The notes below the pieces were generated by a model. That model saw only the letters and a list, made by a program, of their open reading frames with translations. It searched no databases and was not told where the DNA came from. Below, piece after piece: positions 33,164 to 43,028 of a DNA stretch of 64,000 bases. The translations under genes and the position numbers were made by a program. How positions within the stretch are numbered: position 1 is the first letter of the stretch; each line of letters begins with the position of its first letter. This stretch comes from Rufibacter glacialis (GTDB lineage Bacteria > Bacteroidota > Bacteroidia > Cytophagales > Hymenobacteraceae): positions 525,677-589,676 of the forward strand of contig NZ_VKKZ01000010.1 in the NCBI RefSeq assembly GCF_008271745.1. Reading direction: 5' to 3'.

Positions 33164-34930
33164 TTAGATAACCAGCCGCACGCCTCCCAGTTCCTGGATG
33201 CCATAGAGAAAGCGGTTACCGGGCGAGCCAATGAACATGAAGTTCTTCGGAATCTTCCATTTGTCAGAGAGTTCCTGGATCAGTTCTGGGCCAAAGTGCC
33301 CCCTGATCACCACAAAGTCCACTTCCAGCTCTGGGTAGGCCCGGTCCAGCACCTCCACTTCGTGCATCAGTTTTTTGGGTGGTTCTTCCCCTTCGCGTAG
33401 CACGTTCACAATCTTGATCTTGCTGGTCTGCTCGTTCTCAATCACGTACCGCATGACCCGGTTAATGTTGGCAATGTTGTCGCCCCTGGTAAAGAAGATG
33501 AATTCCTGGGATCTGATGGTGTTGATGAGGCGCAGAATGGTATAGGAGGTCCAGGGCAGGATCTTCTCCAGCGGTTTCTCTACCTTTTGTAGAAAATACG
33601 AGAAAAACCGGAGCAGCCTGATGCGGAACAGCATGATGAACACTACTGACACCGTAGGAATAAAATACTTGAGGAAAACCCACACGTAGGCCGGGTTCAG
33701 CAGGGCATTGCCCACCAAGGCGGCAACCACCGCTGATATGGCGATGAAGAGTACCATGTTAGAGGCCCGCACGGGGCGCGGCAGGCGGTTGCGGCGCATC
33801 TTGAGCAGGATGTTCCCTATGCCAAACAAGACCATCACTGAAAGAAACGAGATGGTGTACACCCCTGCCAGGGCTCCTATGTCACCTTTGGTAATGAGCA
33901 GGATAGAGACGCACAGCAGGAAGAAGCTGATCATGATCAGGTACGCTGAGCCTTTCTTATTGGTAGTGAGCAGGAACTGCGGCAGGCACCGGTCCAGAGT
34001 CATGCGGTGCACCAGGCCCGTCACCCCCACGTAGGAGGTGAGCACCGCCCCGCTCAGCACCATGGCGGCATTGACAGAAACCAGGATGGCCAGCCAGTTT
34101 CCGCCGGCTACCTCCCCAAGATAAGCGAGCAGGGCGGTCTGGTGCTCGGCCACCGCCGCCATGGGAATAAGGGCAATGGCCAAAAAAGCGGTCAAAGGGT
34201 TGAAGATGGTCACGGCCAGCCACATATTCCGGAGGGTTTTGGGGAATACCCCCGGCGCCTGTTCCTCCACGAAGTTAGCCGAGCTCTCAAACCCGGAAAT
34301 ACCCAGCATGGCGGCGGCAAAACCGAAGAACAAGGCCCGCCAGATACTTCCTTCTATGGGTTGGCTGTAATTGAGGGCCAGGGTGTCAAACCCGTGGTTG
34401 AAAAGGTAGAAGAGCCCCACCACCACCAACAGGGTGAGAGTGGTGATGTGGGTGATGAAGATAATGATGGCGACAATAGAAGATTCTCCAATGCCCATAA
34501 TGGTGAGGCCCATGAAAAACGCCAGGAGTCCCACGGTGGCATAGATGATGGGCAAGCCGCTCCAGAGGTGGTGTACATAATGCATGGCCTCACTGGCAGA
34601 GATCACCGCCGTGGCCATGTAAGAGAGCAGCGTAAGGCAGGCCGCCAAAGAGGCCGTGCTCTTACTGGTAGTGTTGAGCAAGGCATTGTAGGCCCCGCCG
34701 TTCAGCGGAAGCGCACCCACCACCTCTGCATAGATGCTTCGGAACAGGAACAAGACCCCGCCCACCATCAAAAGAGCCACCCAAGCATACTGCCCCGCAT
34801 AGATAATGGCCAAGGCAGACACATACAGGCAGGAAGAGGTGATGTCATTCCCGCAGATGGCCGTGGCAGCCAACTCCTTCAGCTTGGGCGCGTGCGTAGG
34901 AGAGATGGCATTGGTAAGATCCTTTTTCAT
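33164..34930 (-). CDS. APC-superfamily permease with C-terminal soluble domain
   Basis: A 588-residue protein. Residues 1-450 hold about 12 membrane segments of the amino acid/polyamine permease superfamily (AICGNDITSSCLYVSALAII in TM1, ISGFESSANFVEEQ in TM6). After the last helix there is a soluble domain (about 465-588) with FIFFTRGDNIANINRV, KIKIVNVLRE, EVDFVVIRGHFGPELI and FMFIGSPGN: alternating strands and helices, like a universal-stress-type or regulatory fold. Substrate unknown. The tail may sense a ligand or nucleotide. Confidence 0.87.
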   Translation of the reverse strand: MKKDLTNAISPTHAPKLKELAATAICGNDITSSCLYVSALAIIYAGQYAWVALLMVGGVLFLFRSIYAEVVGALPLNGGAYNALLNTTSKSTASLAACLTLLSYMATAVISASEAMHYVHHLWSGLPIIYATVGLLAFFMGLTIMGIGESSIVAIIIFITHITTLTLLVVVGLFYLFNHGFDTLALNYSQPIEGSIWRALFFGFAAAMLGISGFESSANFVEEQAPGVFPKTLRNMWLAVTIFNPLTAFLAIALIPMAAVAEHQTALLAYLGEVAGGNWLAILVSVNAAMVLSGAVLTSYVGVTGLVHRMTLDRCLPQFLLTTNKKGSAYLIMISFFLLCVSILLITKGDIGALAGVYTISFLSVMVLFGIGNILLKMRRNRLPRPVRASNMVLFIAISAVVAALVGNALLNPAYVWVFLKYFIPTVSVVFIMLFRIRLLRFFSYFLQKVEKPLEKILPWTSYTILRLINTIRSQEFIFFTRGDNIANINRVMRYVIENEQTSKIKIVNVLREGEEPPKKLMHEVEVLDRAYPELEVDFVVIRGHFGPELIQELSDKWKIPKNFMFIGSPGNRFLYGIQELGGVRLVI

Positions 34931-35439
34931 GGGATTTTTTTAGGAATACTTTTGAAGGAAGTAACGGGGAAATCAAACCTTGTAAAACCTACTAGGCATG
35001 CCTGTATTTCTTAAAAAGCCAGAACGGGTTCTGCTGGAGGGGAATGACTTAACCCGATGTAATGGTTGTTTCCATTATAAATGCAAGCTAGAGGAATCAC
35101 TGCCATTTCTACGAGACCCTGTAAAAAGGGGACATAGAAAACCAGCAAAACTTTAGGTGCCCTACTGCTTGCACCACCACAGAGACAGCTCCGCCGTCAA
35201 ACCTGCTCGTTTGCAGGTGTGCTGGCGGAGCCAAACAAAAGGCGGTAGAATAAGTGGTTTTTGCCCTTTTCCTGAAAAACAGCTCTGAAACGCTTGAGGA
35301 GCCAAGAAAACGGTTAGCTGCTGTTGTGAAACAACAGCATTTTCTTAAAATCGCCTCCTTCTCTGGTAGAAGGGTAGGGGCCGGCAAGGATAGGATTTTA
35401 CAGGAATAATTGTTTCTTTAAGGAAATTATCCGGCCGTT
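34931..35439. other. Gene-free divergent region between two permease genes
   Basis: 509 bp that must hold the promoters of both flanking genes. It contains one interspersed hairpin element (35254-35293), a small hairpin at 35060-35077 (TAATGG...CCATTA), and no credible coding frame. I could not place promoters with confidence. Confidence 0.6.
35254..35293. repeat. Interspersed hairpin element
   Basis: GTGGTTTTTGCCC, core TTTTCCTGAAAAA, right arm CAGCTCTGAAACGC. Confidence 0.5.
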
Positions 35440-36861
35440 ATGAGCAACACAAAGCAACTGAACAGGTCATTGGGCTTGCGCCTGGTGGTGGTAGTGGTGA
35501 TAGGGAATATCATTGGGTCTGGGGTGTACAAGAAAGTAGCCCCCATGGCCGCGGAACTGCACTCGCCGGGCTGGGTTTTGATCTGCTGGGTTCTGGGGGG
35601 GATCATCACGCTGTTCGGGGCGTTGAGTAACGCCGAGATCGCCGGGCTGCTGGCAGATACCGGGGGTGAGTACGCTTACTACAAACGCATCTACAACCGC
35701 TTTTTCGCCTTCATCTACGGCTGGTCTTTGTTTACGGTAATCCAGACGGCCGCCATCTCGTCGTTGGCGTATGTGTTTGCCCAGTCGCTGCACAGTCTGT
35801 CTTCTATCCCGCCGTTGCTGCCTTCCCTGGCCGACTTTTCCATTGGCGGGGTCTTCTACCCATTTGCTGATTTCAGCGTGAAACTCACGGCTATCCTGCT
35901 CATCCTGTTCCTTACGTGGGTGAACACCAAAGGCCTGCGTGCCGGGGCGGGGTTGAGTACGGCCATTCTGGTGCTGGTTTTCGCGGGTATTTTCCTTATC
36001 ATCTTTTTCGGGGCCACCAGTAGCCAGGCAGACCTCAGCCGAAGCTTTGATTTGCAGACCACGAACCAAACCCCCGTCACCTTCAGCGCGGTGTTCGCTG
36101 CCATGCTTTCGGCGTTCTGGGCCTATCAGGGCTGGGCGGCCATCGGCTTTGTGGGCGGGGAGATCAAAGATGCCAAACGCAACATCCCGCGGGGGATCAC
36201 CATTGGGGTGCTCACGGTGATTGTGATTTACCTGCTGGTGAACGCCACCTACCTCTCTTTGCTGCCCATACCGGCCCTGGAGGAGGTGTATGCCGCCGGA
36301 AACCAGATAGCAGCCATTGAGGCCGTGAAAAGCTTCTGGGAAACCGGAGGCTTCTTTATCTCCGTCCTGATCCTGATCACCACCCTGGGCTGTACCAACG
36401 CCACCATTCTGGCCAGCTGCCGCACGTATTTCGCCATGGCCCGTGAAGGTCTTTTCTTTCAGAAAGCCGCCAGCCTGAACCAGGCGCAGGTACCGGCCAA
36501 CTCCTTGGTCTTTCAGTGCGTGTGGGCCTGCGTGCTGGTACTGTCTGGCACCTTTGACCAACTCACCGACATGATCATCTTCGCGGTGTTCATTTACTAT
36601 GGGGCAACCACTTTAGGCGTCTTCATCCTGAGGAAAAAGATGCCTGATGCGCCTCGTCCTTACAAAGTGTGGGGCTACCCGGTGGTGCCAGCCATCATGG
36701 TGTTGTTCTGCGTGGCCCTGTTCTGTAACACCATCTTCGTCCGGCCCCGGGAGGCGGGCATAGGCATGATCCTGATGTTGACCGGTATTCCTATGTATTG
36801 GTGGTTTATGAGAAGGCGTTTGAAAAAAGAGGAGCCGGTGCCGGAGGAAATGAAAGTTTGA
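35440..36861 (+). CDS. APC-family amino acid permease
   Basis: A 473-residue membrane protein with 12 predicted segments. The TM1 unwound motif GNIIGSGVYKK (with Gly-Ser-Gly) and the AYQGWAAIGFVGGEIKDAKR region are typical of LAT-type exchangers and SteT-like amino acid permeases. TM6 and the NIPRGI loop fit as well. Substrate probably a neutral amino acid; not determined. Divergent from the other permease gene. Confidence 0.93.
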   Translation: MSNTKQLNRSLGLRLVVVVVIGNIIGSGVYKKVAPMAAELHSPGWVLICWVLGGIITLFGALSNAEIAGLLADTGGEYAYYKRIYNRFFAFIYGWSLFTVIQTAAISSLAYVFAQSLHSLSSIPPLLPSLADFSIGGVFYPFADFSVKLTAILLILFLTWVNTKGLRAGAGLSTAILVLVFAGIFLIIFFGATSSQADLSRSFDLQTTNQTPVTFSAVFAAMLSAFWAYQGWAAIGFVGGEIKDAKRNIPRGITIGVLTVIVIYLLVNATYLSLLPIPALEEVYAAGNQIAAIEAVKSFWETGGFFISVLILITTLGCTNATILASCRTYFAMAREGLFFQKAASLNQAQVPANSLVFQCVWACVLVLSGTFDQLTDMIIFAVFIYYGATTLGVFILRKKMPDAPRPYKVWGYPVVPAIMVLFCVALFCNTIFVRPREAGIGMILMLTGIPMYWWFMRRRLKKEEPVPEEMKV

Positions 36862-36884
36862 GGCGCTTTGCTATAGAAAAAACC

Positions 36885-36938
36885 AGAAGGGGTGTTTTAG
36901 GGAGGTTTTTCACAAACCAGGCCTAAAACACCCCTTCT
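36885..36938. terminator. Terminator built around the interspersed hairpin element
   Basis: The outer arms AGAAGGGGT and ACCCCTTCT flank the inner arms GTTTTAGG and CCTAAAAC around GTTTTTCACAAACC. It lies between the convergent permease and YitT genes. Confidence 0.8.
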
Positions 36939-36984
36939 TATTTATCACCACGCTTATCCGGTAAGACGGGTCAGTTGGCTGCTA

Positions 36985-37878
36985 TCAATGCAAGGATCTT
37001 CTTTTTACCATGCCGCCATCTGTGTCATCTATGGTTTGCTGGATGAGGAAGGCCGAAGGGTCTATAAGCTTGACTTCCCGGCGCAGGGCCGGGATTTCCA
37101 GGCGGGTGACTACCGTAAAGATGATGTCTATCTCTGTGTTGTGGCCCCGTTTGCCAAATCCCCGCTTGCCCTGGTACACGGTAACGCCGCGGCCCAGCTT
37201 TTCTGTGATCGCGATCCGGATTTCCTCGCTCAGCGAAGAGACAATGGTGACGCCCGTGTATTGCTCAATGCCGTGGAGCAGGAAGTCAATCATTTTGGAG
37301 GCCGCAAAATAGGTCAAGATCGAATAGAGGGCCACCTCAGTACCCAGCAAGATAACCGCTGAGCAGAAAATGACGATGTTCAACAGCAAGATCACGTCAC
37401 TCACCTTGAGCAGGGGATATTTCTTGCTCACCAGCACGGCCGCTACCTCTGTACCATCCAGTACGGCGCCTCCGCGCATGGCCAACCCAATTCCCAGGCC
37501 AATGAACACCCCGCCAAAGATGGCCGTCAGCATTTTGTCTGGGGTAACATCTGGGAACGTGACAAACACCAGGCACAGCGCCAGCCCTATGATGGCCAAG
37601 GCGCTCTTGATGGCGAACATGGGGCCTACGTAGCGGTAGCCCATGAAGATAAAGGGAAGGTTGAACAGCAGAATAAGCAAAGACAAAGGAATGCCCAGCA
37701 TATGTGTGAGAAGCATGGAAATTCCCGTGACGCCCCCATCAATGAAATGGCTGGAGAGTAAAAAGCCCTTCAGGCCGAAGCCCGCAGAGAAAATACCAAG
37801 AAAAATAAATAGGATGTTTTTTAACTCAGATCTGAAGTCAAAGCTTCTAGAGGCTGGTAATGGAATAGAAAGGATCAA
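36985..37878 (-). CDS. YitT family membrane protein
   Basis: A 297-residue protein: five to six membrane segments (residues about 20-215) with the repeated Gly-rich pattern of the family (GLKGFLLSSHFIDGGVTGIS, FGGVFIGLGIGLAMRGGAVLDGTE), then a soluble C-terminal DUF2179 domain (about 230-290) with RGVTVYQGKRGFGKRGHN and TEIDIIFTVVTRLE. Family function unsettled; some members may be transporters. Monocistronic. Confidence 0.92.
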   Translation of the reverse strand: MILSIPLPASRSFDFRSELKNILFIFLGIFSAGFGLKGFLLSSHFIDGGVTGISMLLTHMLGIPLSLLILLFNLPFIFMGYRYVGPMFAIKSALAIIGLALCLVFVTFPDVTPDKMLTAIFGGVFIGLGIGLAMRGGAVLDGTEVAAVLVSKKYPLLKVSDVILLLNIVIFCSAVILLGTEVALYSILTYFAASKMIDFLLHGIEQYTGVTIVSSLSEEIRIAITEKLGRGVTVYQGKRGFGKRGHNTEIDIIFTVVTRLEIPALRREVKLIDPSAFLIQQTIDDTDGGMVKRRSLH

Positions 37879-38056
37879 CGGGAGGGGTTATCTGGAGTAA
37901 ATAAGAATTTTTGTGGAGCAATATAGAAAAATAGAAGAAACACTTCTAAAACCCCCGTGTGAAAAATTAGTTTCTTTTGAGTAACCAAATTGTGATATAA
38001 AAGGATAGGTGCTTGCTGGTGAGGGAGTTATTTTGAAATGCTGGAGCAGGTAGGAC

Positions 38057-38096
38057 AAAACAAAAAAGCCGGGCTTTTACCCGGCTTTTTTGTTTT
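38057..38096. terminator. Terminator of secDF
   Basis: The arms AAAACAAAAAAGCCGGG and complement with a 6-nt loop, ending in a T-tract on the minus strand; 15 bp after the secDF stop. Confidence 0.9.
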
Positions 38097-38110
38097 GAGT
38101 TTATGAAGAA

Positions 38111-41104
38111 TTAAGAACCGGCTACCACTGGTTTGGCCGTCACGATTCTTTCTTTGTCTACGTTGGTGGTATCTACCACAATTGGCGCGGCAATGAACAA
38201 GGTAGAGTACGTACCGGTCAAAGAACCAATCAACATGGCGAATGAGAAGCCTCTCAAAGTCTCTCCACCAAAGATGAAGAGGACCACCACTACTAGCAAT
38301 ACCGTTAAGTTGGTGATGATGGTACGGCCAAAGGTGCTGTTCAAGGCAGGGTTCACAATGTCACGGAATTTCACGCGTGGGTTTTCATTGGTGTATTCCC
38401 TGATCCGGTCAAAAACTACCACGGTGTCATTGATGGAATAACCAATAATGGTCAGGATAGAGGCAATGAACACCTGGTCCATCTCAAAGGAAATTCCGAA
38501 CAGGTTGGCAATAGTAAAGGCCGAGAATACCACCAGCACGTCGTGGATCAAGGCTACCACCCCACCCAAGCTGTACTGCCAGCGGCTGAAACGGAAGGCC
38601 AGATAAAGGAAGATACCGGCAAAAGCCAGCAACACCGCTATTACAGCTGTCTTCTGGATGTCATCTGCCATGGTGGCGCCCACTTTAGAAGAACTTACCA
38701 CGGTTGGGTTCAGGTTCTTGTACTGGCTCAATCCTTGATCCAAAGCGGCTCTTACTGATTCATCAGCCTGGGTAGATTCGTCTTCAGCTATGTAACTGGT
38801 GGTAACTTTCAACCGGTTGGCGGCACCATAGGTTTTTACCTCCGTACCGGCGCCTTTGAATTCGTCATCCAACGCAGAACGCACCTCAGAAGCCGGAACC
38901 GGCGTGTCAAAGTTCACCACGTACGAGCGACCCCCCTTGAAGTCAACGCCCAAAGGCAATCCTCCTTTGATGAACACCGCCACAATCCCGAACAGAATAA
39001 AGATAGCTGAGAAGATGTAGGCTTTCTTGCGGTTGCCCAAGATGTCAAACTTGATGTTTTTAAACCAGTTTCTAGATAAGCCCGTCTCCAATGAAAGGTT
39101 GTTGGCGTTTTTACCGGCTGTCAACCACTCCACCAACAAACGGGAAACAAAAACAGCTGTGAAGAAAGAGGTGGCAATACCAATCATCAACGTGATGGCG
39201 AATCCTTTTACCGGACCGGAACCGAAGAAGTACAGGATAGTACCCGCCAACAACGTGGTCACGTTGGAGTCAAAAATGGAGCTGAACGCTTTGCTGTAAC
39301 CTTTCTTAATGGCGTCTTGCACGCCCATGCCAGAGGCTAATTCCTCTTTGATCCTTTCAAAGATCAGTACGTTCGCATCCACAGACATACCCATCGTCAA
39401 TACCATACCGGCAATACCAGGCAAGGTAAGGGCTGTGCCAAACTGGGCCAAGATACCAATAATAAAGAAGATGTTGAAGAACAGGGCAATGTTAGCGATC
39501 AGACCGCCTTTGTTGTAGTAAGCGAACATGAACAACACCACCAGACCCATACCAGCCAAGGAAGAAATCAAGCCTTGGTTGATGGCTTCCTGACCAAGAG
39601 AAGGACCAACAATGGCTTCTTCCACAATGCGGGTAGGAGCAGGCATTTTACCGGCTTTCAGAATGTTGGCCAAATCCTGGGCTTCTTCAATGGTGAAAGA
39701 ACCCGAGATAGAAGAGTTACCGCCGCTGATCTCGCTCTGTACCACTGGGGCAGAATATACATAGTCGTCCAACACAATGGCTACCTGACGACCGATGTTG
39801 TCACCGGTAAGGCGCTGCCACTTCTTAGAACCGGCAGCGTTCATGCTCATGTTGATTTCAGGGCGACCTGTCTGGTCATAGTCCTGGCGGGCATCAGAGA
39901 TGTTTTCGCCGCTCAAAGGCGCTTTTCCGTCTCGGCCTTTTTTGATGGCGTACAGTTCCAGGAACTCAGCGCCGTCATTGGCTACAATAGGTTGCACGCC
40001 CCACAAGAACTTCATATTCTGCGGGAACAACGCTCTTACCTCTGGCTTGGCAAACAAGGCGTTTACCTTGGCGGTGTCACGTACGTTGGTGCCTAAACCA
40101 CCTGGCAAGGTGGTGAACAACCGGGCCAGCAGCGAGCTTTGGTTCGGGTTGATAGAAGAGTCTTTCTGGGCAGCGGCGCTGTCTGCCGGCTTGCTCAATT
40201 GGGCAGCCAGGGCAGAGGTGTCTTTGGCCGCAGCGGCCGCCAGGGCGTTGGCAGTGGTGTCAGCGGCAGAGGCCAGGCTAGCAGAAGGAGCGGCGGCGCC
40301 TTTCAGTTTGCTGGCGGCTTCCTGCTTTACCAGGTAATCATTCAACTGCGTGAAATAAGGACCGTACTCCTGCACGCTCCATACTTCCCAGAATTCCAGG
40401 TTGGCTGTGCCCTGTAACAGTTTACGCACCCGCTCTGGGTTGTCAACGCCTGGTAACTCAATCTGAATGCGGTTAGTACCTTTCAGGTGCTGGATGTTGG
40501 GCTGGTTCACCCCGAATTTATCAATACGGGTACGCAGGATGTTGAAAGAACGGGCTACCGCGTCATCCACCTCTTTGTTGATGGCCGCCAGCACTTCCTT
40601 GTCAGTGGAGTTGTAGCTTAAGTTACGGGTAGTGCTGTTGGCGAAGATAGAAGCCAGTTTGCCGTTTGGTTGGAGTTCCCGGTAAGACCGGTAGAACAGG
40701 TCTACGAAGTTCTCCTGGCTGGTGGTCTGTAGCTTCTGGGCGCGGGCAATGGCTTGCTCAAACGCCGCGTCTTTCCGGCCGCCGGCCATGGCCTTGATGA
40801 TTTCCACCGGAGAAACCTCCAGCGTTACGTGCATACCGCCTTTCAAGTCAAGGCCCAGGCTCAATTCACTTTCCTTGATCTCCTGGTAGGTGTATTCTGC
40901 TCCCAGGAAGTTGAATACCGGTGCCTTCCAGACAGAGTCTAGGTAGCTTTGCTTTTTGTAGTGGTCTACTTGGCCCGTTTTAGTGGTGGCAAAGCGGGTG
41001 GCGTCTTCCTCAACGCCTTTAGAGACCAGGGAGAACGATAGGTAGTACAGGCACAAAACCGATACAACTACCGTCAGGACTAGGATAAAACCTTTGTTAC
41101 GCAT
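38111..41104 (-). CDS. secDF: Fused protein translocase subunit SecDF
   Basis: A 997-residue single polypeptide. The SecD half (about 1-620) has LGLDLKGGMHVTLEV near residue 80, the P1 head region, and the TM4 GMSVDANVLIFERIKEE motif with its proton-path Asp. The SecF half (about 650-990) has GVDFKGGRSYVVNF and GYSINDTVVVFDRIRE. SecDF uses the proton gradient to pull exported proteins across the membrane. A low-complexity Ala/Ser/Thr-rich insert spans about residues 260-320 in the periplasmic P1 region. The fusion is usual in Bacteroidota. Confidence 0.97.
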   Translation of the reverse strand: MRNKGFILVLTVVVSVLCLYYLSFSLVSKGVEEDATRFATTKTGQVDHYKKQSYLDSVWKAPVFNFLGAEYTYQEIKESELSLGLDLKGGMHVTLEVSPVEIIKAMAGGRKDAAFEQAIARAQKLQTTSQENFVDLFYRSYRELQPNGKLASIFANSTTRNLSYNSTDKEVLAAINKEVDDAVARSFNILRTRIDKFGVNQPNIQHLKGTNRIQIELPGVDNPERVRKLLQGTANLEFWEVWSVQEYGPYFTQLNDYLVKQEAASKLKGAAAPSASLASAADTTANALAAAAAKDTSALAAQLSKPADSAAAQKDSSINPNQSSLLARLFTTLPGGLGTNVRDTAKVNALFAKPEVRALFPQNMKFLWGVQPIVANDGAEFLELYAIKKGRDGKAPLSGENISDARQDYDQTGRPEINMSMNAAGSKKWQRLTGDNIGRQVAIVLDDYVYSAPVVQSEISGGNSSISGSFTIEEAQDLANILKAGKMPAPTRIVEEAIVGPSLGQEAINQGLISSLAGMGLVVLFMFAYYNKGGLIANIALFFNIFFIIGILAQFGTALTLPGIAGMVLTMGMSVDANVLIFERIKEELASGMGVQDAIKKGYSKAFSSIFDSNVTTLLAGTILYFFGSGPVKGFAITLMIGIATSFFTAVFVSRLLVEWLTAGKNANNLSLETGLSRNWFKNIKFDILGNRKKAYIFSAIFILFGIVAVFIKGGLPLGVDFKGGRSYVVNFDTPVPASEVRSALDDEFKGAGTEVKTYGAANRLKVTTSYIAEDESTQADESVRAALDQGLSQYKNLNPTVVSSSKVGATMADDIQKTAVIAVLLAFAGIFLYLAFRFSRWQYSLGGVVALIHDVLVVFSAFTIANLFGISFEMDQVFIASILTIIGYSINDTVVVFDRIREYTNENPRVKFRDIVNPALNSTFGRTIITNLTVLLVVVVLFIFGGETLRGFSFAMLIGSLTGTYSTLFIAAPIVVDTTNVDKERIVTAKPVVAGS

Positions 41105-41264
41105 TGGTAATGAATAGGTGAATAAAAATGGAATGAATAAAAACAGCTGAAATAAGCGAAACCCACCAGAAACGCAGAAATGGTTTAAGGAGTGGACTTC
41201 ACCAAAAGAGAAGGGTAACCGCCCGCCTGACCAGAAATATAGGTGTCAAGGCAGGGCAGAAAAG

Positions 41265-41630
41265 CTAGGGTGCGTTGGGCGAGATGGCCAGAAGCGCCAA
41301 CTGTTGCAGGTAAGAAGCCCAATAAGGAAAAGTCAGCGCAGACTCCAGGTCCTGCTGTATGGGGGCCAGGAACGTCAGCCGGGGTAAGGCGGCGGGTTCG
41401 GCAATCTCCAGGGCAATGAAAGAGGTGGTGGCCTCAAAAGAGATTTTCTGCTTCACCACCGAAGATTCGGCATCAAGGCCCTTTTTGCTGACCGCCGCTC
41501 TTTCTGCCGGGGAGGCAGTGACGTGCGCGTAAGCCGGTAAGGCCCGGTGGTTTACGGTAAGCACCAACAGCAAGGCAATGCTTGTGCAAAGCAGCCGCCA
41601 ATTACGTTGTATGTAGTGCCTGGGTTTCAT
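41265..41630 (-). CDS. Small exported or membrane-anchored protein of unknown function
   Basis: 121 residues from the ATG at 41630 (MKPRHYIQRNW). One hydrophobic segment (about residues 15-30, SIALLLVLTVNH) precedes a hydrophilic stretch and a C-terminal hydrophobic part ending ALLAISPNAP. No family recognised. It lies between udk and secDF on the same strand, with spacing over 100 bp on each side, and a terminator precedes it. Confidence 0.55.
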   Translation of the reverse strand: MKPRHYIQRNWRLLCTSIALLLVLTVNHRALPAYAHVTASPAERAAVSKKGLDAESSVVKQKISFEATTSFIALEIAEPAALPRLTFLAPIQQDLESALTFPYWASYLQQLALLAISPNAP

Positions 41631-41666
41631 CTCTATAAGCAAAGGTAGCGGATTCTTAAAATAAAA

Positions 41667-41705
41667 CAAAAGCATCTGCTGTGGGTGGAACAGCAGATGC
41701 TTTTG
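41667..41705 (-). terminator. Terminator of udk
   Basis: A perfect 15-bp stem (CAAAAGCATCTGCTG and complement) with a 9-nt loop and a T-rich end on the minus strand. Confidence 0.85.
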
Positions 41706-41731
41706 ATAAGTGCCCCTTTGGCTAAAAAAGG

Positions 41732-42355
41732 TTATTTGTTGATTTTGGAGTTCAGATACGTGACCAGAACCTCCAGGCCTACCTCAAAATTCCGGTTGTT
41801 GGGGATGATCACATCCGCGTCGTTCTTGAACGGCTTGATGTATTTCTCATAGGTGGGGGCCACGTGGTTCGTGTAGCGGTAGAGTACATCATCCAGGTCA
41901 TAGCCGCGTTCCACCTTGTCGCGCAGGATGCGGCGCTGCAGTTTGATGTATTCTTTGGCGTCTATGTACACCTTCATGTCCAGGAGTTTGGCCACCTCTT
42001 CAAAATAGAAGACGAAGATGCCTTCCACCACCACAATGGGCGCCGGTTTGAACTCCAGTTGGCGCGGTATGATGGCCGGGTTGTTGAACGTGTATTCCTT
42101 GCGGTAAACGGTCTCGCCTTTGCTCAGTTTCAGAATGTCATGGGCGTAGGCGGCACTGTCAATGGAACTGGGCAGGTCAAAGTTGTAGAAGCCGTTTTCG
42201 TCTTTGAACTGTTTGTCCCGGTCATGGTAATAATTATCCTGGGAGACCAGGCAAATCTCCTCAGGTGCATAAGAAGCCAGTAGTCTGCTCAGGAATGTTG
42301 TTTTCCCGGATGCGCTTCCTCCCGTTATTCCTACAATAAATGGCTTTTGATGCAT
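41732..42355 (-). CDS. udk: Uridine kinase
   Basis: A 207-residue P-loop kinase that phosphorylates uridine and cytidine in pyrimidine salvage. Walker A is GGSASGKTT near residue 14; SQDNYYHD follows around 40, then FDLPSSID, VVVEGIFVFYFE and RRILRDKVERGYDLDDVL. These match Udk-type uridine kinases. Its upstream neighbour rdgB lies 76 bp away on the same strand and may share a transcript. Confidence 0.95.
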   Translation of the reverse strand: MHQKPFIVGITGGSASGKTTFLSRLLASYAPEEICLVSQDNYYHDRDKQFKDENGFYNFDLPSSIDSAAYAHDILKLSKGETVYRKEYTFNNPAIIPRQLEFKPAPIVVVEGIFVFYFEEVAKLLDMKVYIDAKEYIKLQRRILRDKVERGYDLDDVLYRYTNHVAPTYEKYIKPFKNDADVIIPNNRNFEVGLEVLVTYLNSKINK

Positions 42356-42431
42356 AAATACGTATGGTTTACGGGATGCAAAATTAGTTTTTTGTGCGCA
42401 CGCAGCCTAATGCCGGACCAAAAGAATTTAC

Positions 42432-43028
42432 TCAGGTGCCGGTTTGCACATACCGGTGCTGCAGAAAGGAAACCAATTGCTGCACAGCGCGTCCGCGGTG
42501 GCTGATCTGGTTTTTTTCCTGGCTGTCCATCTGGGCGAAGGTGCGGTCATGGCCTTCGGGCACAAAGATGGGGTCATACCCGAATCCCTGATCGCCGCGC
42601 GGGGCCTGGGTGATGTGCCCTTCCACAATGCCGTCAAAGAAATGGGTTTCCCCTTCTTCCAGGATAAGGGCAATAGAGGTTCTGAAGCGGGCTTTGCGGT
42701 TTTCCTTTCCCTGCAGACCGTCCAGCACCTTCTGCATGTTGGCCTGGTTGTCTCGGGCGGGTCCGGCGTACCGGGCCGAGTATACCCCGGGTTCCTGGTT
42801 CAGGGCCTCCACCTCCAGCCCGGTGTCATCGGCGAAGCAGAGCACCTGGTACTTTTCCCATACGTAGGCGGCCTTCTGCCGGGCATTGCCTTCCAGGGTG
42901 TCCTGGTCCTCGGCTAATTCTTCGGTGCAGCCCAGGGCCTCCAGGCTGATGACCTCAAAGGGTGGGCCCAGCAACTGCTGGATTTCCTTTAGTTTGTGTG
43001 CATTGTTAGAGGCGAAGCAGATTTTCAT
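42432..43028 (-). CDS. rdgB: Non-canonical purine NTP pyrophosphatase, RdgB/HAM1 family
   Basis: 198 residues from the ATG at 43028; the frame runs further upstream but only MKICFASNNAHKLKEI fits the family N-terminus. The enzyme hydrolyses ITP, XTP and dITP to keep them out of nucleic acids. Conserved sites are seen: CFADDTGLEVEAL, VYSARYAGPARDN, HITQAPRGDQGFGYDPIFVP and the C-terminal ISHRGRAVQQL. Standard length. Confidence 0.96.
   Translation of the reverse strand: MKICFASNNAHKLKEIQQLLGPPFEVISLEALGCTEELAEDQDTLEGNARQKAAYVWEKYQVLCFADDTGLEVEALNQEPGVYSARYAGPARDNQANMQKVLDGLQGKENRKARFRTSIALILEEGETHFFDGIVEGHITQAPRGDQGFGYDPIFVPEGHDRTFAQMDSQEKNQISHRGRAVQQLVSFLQHRYVQTGT

Noticed and set aside
35109..35387. 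92-codon minus-strand frame between the permease genes
   Set aside because: Crosses an interspersed hairpin element and is low in protein-like pattern.
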